From: Planctomycetota bacterium
Lineage (GTDB): Bacteria; Planctomycetota; Phycisphaerae; UBA1845; PWPN01
Reading direction: 5' to 3'
Length of the DNA stretch: 5,955 nucleotides
Assembly (NCBI GenBank): GCA_016209665.1
Contig: JACQVT010000822.1
Coordinates: 1 to 5,955, forward strand
In this document: piece by piece, positions 1-4,640 of the stretch
How the letters are laid out: the number at the start of each line of letters is the position of its first letter
Numbering within the stretch: the first letter of the stretch is position 1
Notes under the pieces: generated by a model
Seen by the model: the letters and a program-made list of their open reading frames with translations, nothing else
What the model was told of the DNA's origin: nothing
Database searches by the model: none
Program-made: the position numbers and the translations under genes

Positions 1-1643
1 GAGCACTCCAGGCGATCGGCCGCCGCCTCGGTCAGCCGTCGCTTCAGCTCGGTTGTCGCGGCGGTGGCCGAGTGGTTCGAGCTGAAGGTTGTCTTACTGC
101 CGCCGATGCCCGCGTCGTACAGTGCGGTGGCGGTGTCGCCGGTCACCACCTTGACCATCTCGAACGGCACCTGGAGCTGCTCGGCAAGCACCGCCTTGAG
201 GATGGTGAAGGCGCCGGTGCCCACGTCCGGGACGGCGCTCAGCGCGGTGACGCGGCCGTCGTCGTGCAGCGTGAGCACCAGCCCGCAGGGGCCGGAGGCG
301 ATGCCCCGTTCCGTGACCGCCACCCCGCGGCCGCGGTTGGGGCCGAGGGGCGCGTCCCAGCCGGAGGCCCGGCGCACCAGCGCCAGCGTGGGCTTGACCA
401 TGATGTCCTGGAGCTTGCCGCCGTCCGGCCAGGTCTCGCCGTCCACCATGGCGTTGCGCAGGCGGAAGTCGATGGGGTCGAGCCCCAGGGCGTCGGCAAT
501 GACGTCCATCTGCGACTCGCCGGCGAAGACCACCTGGGGCTGCCCGGGCGCGCGAGCGATGCCGCACGGGTCGCTGTTGGTGTACGCCCAGCGGCACTCG
601 ATGGAGGTGTGGGGGATGCGGTAGGGGCCGAGGGTACGCGCTACCGAGGGCAGGACGAGCGTGGGCATGATCATGTGGGCGGCGTACGCCCCCCCATCCA
701 TGACCATGGTCGCCTGGCGGGCCAGCAGCGTGCCGTCGCGCCTGACGCCGGTCTTGAGGGTGATCGTGGCCGGGTGGCGGGGGTTGCCGGTGAGCAGCTC
801 CTCGGTGGAGGTGGGCACGATCCTGACGGGGCGGCCGGTCGCCTTCGCCAGGAAATAGGCGATGGGCTCCGGGCCGACACCGCCCTTGGCGCCGAAGGAG
901 CCGCCGACGCTGACCCGCTCCACGACCACGCGCTCGTTGGGAAGCTGCAGCAGCTCGGCCAGCAGGTCGCGCAGGCGATAGGGGGTCTGGCAACTGCTCC
1001 ACACGTGCACGCTGCCGTCGTCCGCGAGCTGGAGGGTGCAGGCGCGCGACTCCAGGTAGCCCTGGTGGACGAGCGAGGTGGAAAAGGTGTGCTCGAGGAC
1101 CAGGTCAGCTTCGGCGAAGCCCTGCTCCAGGTCGCCCTTCTGGATGCGGGAGATCGACTGCAGGTTGGGCACGTCCGGCAGCTCGGGGCGTCCGGCGTAG
1201 GACGTCACAGCGGGATGCACGAGCGGCGCCGAGGTGGTGAGCGCCTGGCGCGGGTTGAACACCGCCGGAAGCGGCTCGTACTCCACCTCGACCAGGCTGA
1301 GCGCCTCCTCGGCCACGTCGGGGTCGTCGGCGGCCACGGCGGCGATGGCGTCGCCCACGAAGCGGACGCGGTCGTCGCACAGCACGGGCATGTCCTGGAG
1401 GACCACGCCGGTGCGCAGGCCGCCGAGGTCGGCGCCGGTGATCACGGCGCGCACGCCCGGTAGTTGGCGGGCGCGGCTGGCGTCCACCCGCGCGAGGCGG
1501 GCGTGGGGCTCAGAGCTGCGCAGGATCCTGCCCCACAGCAGGCCCGGCAACTGGACGTCGGCGGCGTAGGTGGCCGCGCCGGTGACTTTTTCCCGCCCGT
1601 CGATGCGCGGGACCGACTGGCCGACCACGGCAAACCCTGGCAT
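1..1643 (-). CDS. Xanthine dehydrogenase family protein, molybdopterin-binding (large) subunit, partial (C-terminus missing)
   Basis: This is the N-terminal 547 residues of a molybdenum hydroxylase large subunit; the frame is open from the ATG at 1643 to the window edge. Family members are usually about 750-800 residues, so roughly 200, including the region carrying the catalytic glutamate, lie to the left. Seen: the opening MPGFAVVGQSVPRIDGREKV, typical of the aldehyde oxidase/xanthine dehydrogenase a/b hammerhead domain (about residues 18-125); the cofactor-binding glycine motif GGSFGAKGG (247-255; GGGFGGK in most relatives); RAPGQP (364-369), matching the family RAPGxP stretch; and DAGIGGS (510-516). 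The CO dehydrogenase form I signature AYRCSFR is absent, so a CO-oxidising enzyme is not supported and the substrate is unknown. Such subunits work with an FAD subunit and a 2Fe-2S subunit; neither is upstream here, so they may lie left of the window. The start is supported by AGGGAG six bases upstream. A long opposite-strand frame (72-1463) is a high-GC shadow. Confidence 0.95.
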   Translation of the reverse strand, partial: MPGFAVVGQSVPRIDGREKVTGAATYAADVQLPGLLWGRILRSSEPHARLARVDASRARQLPGVRAVITGADLGGLRTGVVLQDMPVLCDDRVRFVGDAIAAVAADDPDVAEEALSLVEVEYEPLPAVFNPRQALTTSAPLVHPAVTSYAGRPELPDVPNLQSISRIQKGDLEQGFAEADLVLEHTFSTSLVHQGYLESRACTLQLADDGSVHVWSSCQTPYRLRDLLAELLQLPNERVVVERVSVGGSFGAKGGVGPEPIAYFLAKATGRPVRIVPTSTEELLTGNPRHPATITLKTGVRRDGTLLARQATMVMDGGAYAAHMIMPTLVLPSVARTLGPYRIPHTSIECRWAYTNSDPCGIARAPGQPQVVFAGESQMDVIADALGLDPIDFRLRNAMVDGETWPDGGKLQDIMVKPTLALVRRASGWDAPLGPNRGRGVAVTERGIASGPCGLVLTLHDDGRVTALSAVPDVGTGAFTILKAVLAEQLQVPFEMVKVVTGDTATALYDAGIGGSKTTFSSNHSATAATTELKRRLTEAAADRLEC

Positions 1644-1649
1644 GGCGCT

Positions 1650-1655
1650 CTCCCT
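1650..1655 (-). promoter_or_regulatory. Ribosome binding site of the molybdenum hydroxylase gene
   Basis: On the minus strand AGGGAG lies six bases before the ATG at 1643-1641. This is near-ideal spacing and fixes the start codon. Confidence 0.75.
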
Positions 1656-1708
1656 GAAGCAGAGGTACAGCCGGGCGACGGCGCTGGCCGTCCACCCGGA
1701 CGGGAGCA

Positions 1709-1737
1709 ATAGTAGCGCGCCCGGCGCGAGGTGTATA
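1709..1737 (-). promoter_or_regulatory. Putative sigma-70-like promoter for the molybdenum hydroxylase gene
   Basis: On the minus strand TATACA (1737-1732; 4 of 6 to TTGACA) is followed after exactly 17 bases by TACTAT (1714-1709; 4 of 6 to TATAAT). Transcription would start near 1702, giving a leader of about 60 bases. These AT-rich hexamers stand out in a very GC-rich spacer and are oriented towards the gene. The call rests on consensus resemblance only. Confidence 0.4.
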
Positions 1738-1754
1738 TGGCTGGCAGGGGGCCG

Positions 1755-1794
1755 GGCGATGGCTTCGGCTTCGCCTTGCCGATGGCTCCGCCAT
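1755..1794. repeat. Two adjacent small GC-rich hairpins sharing CGATGGCT
   Basis: GGCGA (1755-1759) can pair with TCGCC (1771-1775), and ATGGC (1782-1786) pairs with GCCAT (1790-1794) across a 3-base loop. The octamer CGATGGCT occurs at 1757-1764 and again at 1780-1787. The arrangement resembles a small extragenic palindromic (REP-like) element in the spacer between two divergent genes, but one copy cannot show that it is dispersed. It has no T-run, so it is not a classical terminator. Confidence 0.35.
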
Positions 1795-1865
1795 ACGGGC
1801 ATGCGGCCGGGCGCCTGGAGAGCGGCCGCGATTTCGACTTGGGGAAGGGCTCCTCCCAGGCCCAC

Positions 1866-1883
1866 GTATGGTAGGATGTATGG
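1866..1883. promoter_or_regulatory. Possible antitoxin operator: GTATGG direct repeats
   Basis: GTATGG occurs at 1866-1871 and 1878-1883, 12 bases apart, directly over the expected start region of the antitoxin gene. Ribbon-helix-helix antitoxins commonly repress their own operon by binding short tandem or inverted repeats about one helical turn apart. Hexamers are short enough to recur by chance, so this is tentative. The TATGGT and TAGGAT within this stretch could also act as a -10 element for a nearly leaderless transcript. Confidence 0.25.
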
Positions 1884-1885
1884 CG

Positions 1886-2107
1886 ATGCACAAGACGACC
1901 GTCTATCTCCCCGAGGACCTGAAGGCCGAGCTGGAGCGCACGGCCGCGGAGACGGGCCGCAGCGAGGCCGAGCTGATCCGCGAGGGTATCCGCCTGGCGC
2001 TGGAACGGCACGCGCCGCCGGCCCCGACCATCGGCATCTTTGTCAGCGGTGACCCTCACCTCTCCGAGCGGGTCGACGAGTACCTCAAGGGCTTTGGCGA
2101 GCGGTGA
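1886..2107 (+). CDS. Ribbon-helix-helix (VapB/CopG-type) antitoxin
   Basis: A 73-residue protein. The N-terminus MHKTTVYLPEDLKAELE has the short beta-strand followed by a helix of the ribbon-helix-helix DNA-binding fold, in which TTVYL would form the intermolecular sheet. The next helix is SEAELIREGIRLALERH (26-42). The C-terminal tail from about residue 50, with LSERVDEYLKGFGER, resembles the toxin-neutralising tail of VapB-family antitoxins. Expected role: bind and inhibit the adjacent PIN toxin and repress the operon. In-frame ATGs also exist at 1868 and 1880, but AGGA at 1873-1876 is nine bases from the ATG at 1886 and relatives begin at this MHKTT-like point, so I chose 1886. The stop overlaps the GTG of the toxin reading frame (GTGA, 2104-2107), the usual TA coupling. 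Its toxin is truncated, so this looks like an orphaned antitoxin. Confidence 0.85.
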   Translation: MHKTTVYLPEDLKAELERTAAETGRSEAELIREGIRLALERHAPPAPTIGIFVSGDPHLSERVDEYLKGFGER

Positions 2108-2190
2108 TCCTCGTCGACACCAGCGGCGTGCTCGCGGCCGTGGATCCGCGGCAGGCACACCACGTGGCGGCGGCCAGGGTGCTGCTCCGC
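2104..2190 (+). pseudogene. VapC-type PIN-domain toxin, 5' remnant (truncated)
   Basis: From the GTG at 2104 the frame reads MILVDTSGVLAAVDPRQAHH, then VAAARVLLR. This is the signature start of PIN-domain ribonucleases, with the first catalytic aspartate at residue 5 in VDTS. After about residue 29 the similarity stops. The frame stays open to 2355, but that part is antisense to the well-conserved oxidoreductase gene ending at 2204 and has no PIN features. Full VapC toxins are about 125-145 residues and need three or four acidic residues; only the first is present. I saw no continuation in the other forward frames immediately after the break. I therefore read it as a deletion remnant with the toxin inactive. 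Codons 30 onward may still be translated as a meaningless tail. Confidence 0.75.
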
Positions 2191-2203
2191 CCTCGGTGGC
2201 GCG

Positions 2204-3133
2204 TCAGCGATAGTGTCTCCCTAGCTCCGACGCGTAGCTGGCGCCCAGGCGATCGGCGTGCTGGGCCACCCAGTCGCTCAGGCGCGTGCTCCCGGTCGGG
2301 GGGCCGCTGGAGACGAGGAGGTCGGCCATCAGCCCGTCGAGCTCGTCTCGGGTGAGCACCCCGTCCCGGACGGCGGCGCCGAGCAGGCCGGACAGGGCCA
2401 GCGCGACTCCTGGGGGCAGGTGCACCAGCCGCGCCCGGCTGCCCACGGCCGCCGCGAGGAGCCGCACCAGGCCGTTGAAGGTGTACACCTCCGGGCCGAC
2501 GGCGTCGACCACCCAGTCCTCGTCGCCGGCGGCCGCGCGCACCGCCAGGTCGGCCAGGTCCTCGGCGAAGATCGGCTGGAGCCGGTACTCGCCGGAGCCC
2601 GCGATGGCGAAGAGGGGAAACCGCCGCAGCAGCCAGGCGATGTTGTTGAGCAGGATGTCCTCGAGGCCGTAGATCACAGTGGGCCTCAGGATGGCGTACC
2701 CCAGGCCGGAGTCCCGCACGGCCTCCTCCACCAGCGCCTTCCCCTGGAAATACGGCAGGGGCGACTCCCGCGAGGGGTTGGCGATGCTCACGTGCACGAT
2801 CCGGCGCACCCCGGCTTCCTTTGCGGCTCGAACCAGGATGCGGCTGCGCTCGACCGCCAGGTCGTGGGTGGTGCGGCCGCGGGAGAAGCGGACCCAGTAG
2901 GTGTTGAAAAGGACGGTCGCCCCCCGCAACGTCTCCGCCAGCGCCGCGGGACGGTCGAAGTCGAAGGGCGCAACGCGCACCCGGCCGCCGAAGGGGTCCA
3001 CGCGATCGGGGTGGCCGGTGAGCGTTATGACGCGCCTCCCTCGGGCCAACAGGCGGCGCGCGATGTACCGGCCTGTGTAGCCGAAGGCCCCGGTGACCAC
3101 GTTCAGCTCCGCTGTTTCCACCGTCACGTGCAC
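2204..3133 (-). CDS. Atypical short-chain dehydrogenase / NAD(P)-binding protein (NmrA- or NDUFA9-like)
   Basis: A 309-residue Rossmann-fold protein, complete. The cofactor loop TGAFGYTG (residues 14-21) is the glycine-rich motif of extended/atypical SDRs. The segment RIVHVSIANPS contains a candidate Ser116, and YFQGK (128-132) is a YxxxK pair (Tyr128, Lys132), so the SDR catalytic residues appear to be present; many NmrA/NDUFA9-like relatives lack them. LRPTVIYG (149-156) is the typical substrate-side strand following the active site. Substrate unknown; likely a cytosolic NAD(P)-dependent oxidoreductase or epimerase, or a redox-sensing relative. The longest frame begins at a GTG (3133-3131), but in-frame GTGs at 3121-3119 and at 3100-3098 are alternatives; the last is preceded by GGAG at six bases. 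The true protein may thus be 4 or 11 residues shorter. It converges on the truncated toxin with only about 13 bases between them and diverges from the DUF6361 gene. Confidence 0.9.
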   Translation of the reverse strand: MHVTVETAELNVVTGAFGYTGRYIARRLLARGRRVITLTGHPDRVDPFGGRVRVAPFDFDRPAALAETLRGATVLFNTYWVRFSRGRTTHDLAVERSRILVRAAKEAGVRRIVHVSIANPSRESPLPYFQGKALVEEAVRDSGLGYAILRPTVIYGLEDILLNNIAWLLRRFPLFAIAGSGEYRLQPIFAEDLADLAVRAAAGDEDWVVDAVGPEVYTFNGLVRLLAAAVGSRARLVHLPPGVALALSGLLGAAVRDGVLTRDELDGLMADLLVSSGPPTGSTRLSDWVAQHADRLGASYASELGRHYR

Positions 3134-3202
3134 CGCTCTACCGCATCGCTATCCCGGCCCGTCCTCGTGTGCGTTTCGCATGAGGAACGGCGAGATTGAC
3201 CG

Positions 3203-3230
3203 GGAGGACATGTGTGCTGCCACATCCTCC
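3203..3230. repeat. Ten-base-pair inverted repeat (hairpin with a 2-base bulge)
   Basis: GGAGGA (3203-3208) plus TGTG (3211-3214), with CA bulged, is fully complementary to CACATCCTCC (3221-3230), leaving a 6-base loop TGCTGC. No T-run follows, and both flanking genes point away from it, so a terminator is unlikely. It could be an operator or a structure in a long leader transcript. The left arm resembles a Shine-Dalgarno sequence and the right arm carries its complement CCTCC. Confidence 0.5.
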
Positions 3231-3338
3231 GCTACCTGAGCTAGACTTGCAACTGCCATGGCCACGGAGCGAATCGGCGGCGAAGTCGTTCGATAGGCTG
3301 CGTCGTTCGAACCGCGGTGCGATCATTGGCCCGAGGTC

Positions 3339-3348
3339 ATGCTAGCAT
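3339..3348 (+). promoter_or_regulatory. Palindrome ATGCTAGCAT overlapping a possible extended -10 element
   Basis: ATGCTAGCAT is a perfect 10-base palindrome 23 bases before the GTG start of the DUF6361 gene. It overlaps TGCTAGCAT, which fits an extended -10 (TGn plus TAGCAT, 4 of 6 to TATAAT). No good -35 sits at the right distance (TTGGCC at 3326-3331 is only 11 bases away). If used, transcription would start near 3355, and a repressor bound to the palindrome would block it. Confidence 0.25.
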
Positions 3349-3371
3349 TGCCTGAGCAGGCGGGGTGATGC

Positions 3372-4640
3372 GTGACGGCTTCCTCCTTTAGCTGGCTGGA
3401 CCACTCAGAGGCTCAGCGGCGCCAGATGCTCGAGATTGTCGACCTCTTCCGCGACAAGGGAACGGTCGACGAACTCGGTTTTGGATCTATCCGCGACGCG
3501 TTTTCGGACCATTTCTTCCCGGGGACCAGCACGATCTACACACGCGCCCGCTATCTCCTGTTCGTGCCATGGATCTACCTCCGGATCGAGCGGGACCACA
3601 TTCCCTACTCGCAGTTGGATGGGCGTGCGCGCCGCGACCAAGCCGCTCTCGCGCGGGCGCTCCAGCATGGGGGCGAGGGTGATGCCCAGGGTGTTATCGG
3701 CATTCAGGCCGGTGAGACCCTTGAGCGCACCCCGGCTGCCATCTACTGGACCGGCCTCAAACGCTTCCGCATCTGGAGGTTTCCTGGTTCTATGGCCCAG
3801 TATTACGCCGCGGTGCGTCGGGCGGGACCGACCGCGGAGGTGGTTCGCTCGGACGACGGTGAACTGGTCGAGCGGACAGCGATTCCTGGGTGGCACACCG
3901 GCCTGCCCAAAGAGCCTCCAGGGTTGCTTGAATGCACGACGCTGTCCCTCACGGCCGAAGAGGCCGAGTACCTCCGTGAGCGTATCACCGTAGAGGCCCC
4001 AGGGTCGCTGCTCGCCTTCTGCGTCGACGGTGGCCGCCGGATAAGTCGCATCGACTACCCCTGGCTGCACCCCGATCCCGATAAGTTGCCGACGCAACTT
4101 CGTACCGATCTGGGCCACGCCCACCGTTTCTCCGTTGCGGCCTATGGCGCGGCCCTGCTGTACAACCTGATGCTCGCCGAAAAGGCTGCGGAAGCCAGCA
4201 TCCCAATCGGCGAGAGCCTGGTGGACCGGCGTCGCCACGAGATTCAGGTTTGGGCGAGTAGAGATCCCGCCCCGCGGGCGCTGCTCCGCGGTTGGCGGAT
4301 GAGCGAGCTGTGGAGCACCGTCCTGGGTAAGGGCCATGAGATCTCGCATGGGACCAGGCAATTCGTCGAAGACCTCGTCGCCATCATGCAAGTAGACCCT
4401 GGAGGCCTCGCGGATCATACCGGGGCGCGTCGAACGATCGAGCGCCGCGAGCTCGCCCTGAAGGGCGGACTCGCACGCCTGACCCACCGCCGTGCACTTG
4501 AACGGTTCTTCAACGGGTCGACCGGGTCGGCCGGGCTGTACGAACAGACCTACCGATGGCCAAACGTCAAGCGAATCCTTGCCGACATCCACGCGGGCCT
4601 GGCGCACAAGGACGCACCGGAGGAGCAGCCAGATGCTTGA
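3372..4640 (+). CDS. DUF6361 family protein
   Basis: A 422-residue protein of unknown function. I recognise it as DUF6361 from the opening SSFSWLDHSEAQRRQ, the stretch TVDELGFGSIRDAFSDHFFP (31-50), the following GTSTIYTRARYLLFVPWIYL (51-70) and the motif AAIYWTGLKRFRIWRF (122-137). No signal peptide or clear membrane segment is visible, so it is probably cytosolic. I see no catalytic motif I can name. The GTG start follows GGGGTGA (3362-3368); the nearby ATG at 3368 is out of frame and hits a stop after seven codons, so GTG is the sensible choice. The end overlaps the PLD gene by eight bases, so the two are co-translated and probably act together. GC is lower than in the molybdenum hydroxylase gene. 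A 400-codon antisense frame (4607-3405) is a shadow. The family call is from memory of family sequences, not a search; the function is open. Confidence 0.85.
   Translation: MTASSFSWLDHSEAQRRQMLEIVDLFRDKGTVDELGFGSIRDAFSDHFFPGTSTIYTRARYLLFVPWIYLRIERDHIPYSQLDGRARRDQAALARALQHGGEGDAQGVIGIQAGETLERTPAAIYWTGLKRFRIWRFPGSMAQYYAAVRRAGPTAEVVRSDDGELVERTAIPGWHTGLPKEPPGLLECTTLSLTAEEAEYLRERITVEAPGSLLAFCVDGGRRISRIDYPWLHPDPDKLPTQLRTDLGHAHRFSVAAYGAALLYNLMLAEKAAEASIPIGESLVDRRRHEIQVWASRDPAPRALLRGWRMSELWSTVLGKGHEISHGTRQFVEDLVAIMQVDPGGLADHTGARRTIERRELALKGGLARLTHRRALERFFNGSTGSAGLYEQTYRWPNVKRILADIHAGLAHKDAPEEQPDA
4619..4625 (+). promoter_or_regulatory. Strong Shine-Dalgarno for the PLD gene, inside the DUF6361 coding end
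   Basis: GGAGGAG lies seven bases before the ATG at 4633, within the last codons of the DUF6361 gene. It supports the start and indicates efficient re-initiation at the overlapping junction. Confidence 0.8.

Larger units (their letters stand above)
3134..3371. other. Divergent intergenic spacer with lower GC
   Basis: This 238-base spacer separates the starts of the oxidoreductase (leftward) and the DUF6361 gene (rightward) and must hold the promoters for both. I see no convincing gene in it; a 62-codon minus-strand frame (3326-3138) has no recognisable features. It contains a bulged hairpin (3203-3230), a 9-base direct repeat GTCGTTCGA (3275-3283 and 3302-3310) and a 10-base palindrome (3339-3348). 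GC is about 60% in the row I counted, below the left part of the window. Confidence 0.6.

Noticed and set aside
72..1463. 463-codon plus-strand frame opposite the molybdenum hydroxylase gene
   Set aside because: It is compositionally biased (rich in G, A, R, H, V), has no recognisable domain, and lies antisense to a frame with clear family motifs; high GC produces such shadows.
1..1643. Carbon monoxide dehydrogenase large subunit (CoxL form I)
   Set aside because: The diagnostic AYRCSFR loop is absent; the corresponding region reads GIARAPGQP, so only the broader molybdenum hydroxylase family is supported.
2191..2355. Continuation of the PIN toxin frame to 2355 as a full short toxin
   Set aside because: Residues after about 29 are Arg/Ser/Pro-rich translation of the antisense strand of the oxidoreductase 3' end and lack the remaining PIN acidic residues.
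3305..3313. GTTCGAACC, resembling a tRNA T-loop and hence a possible attachment site for an island
   Set aside because: The flanking bases do not form a 5-bp T-stem (only three of five pairs) and no acceptor stem or other arms can be folded; no second copy of the segment was seen in the window.
3138..3326. 62-codon minus-strand frame ending four bases before the oxidoreductase GTG start
   Set aside because: The spacing is operon-like, but the sequence resembles no family I know, is low in complexity in the middle (Ser/Gly/Cys) and has no convincing ribosome binding site.
3405..4607. 400-codon minus-strand frame opposite the DUF6361 gene
   Set aside because: It has no recognisable motif and is fully covered by a conserved-family gene on the other strand with a good start and coupled neighbour.
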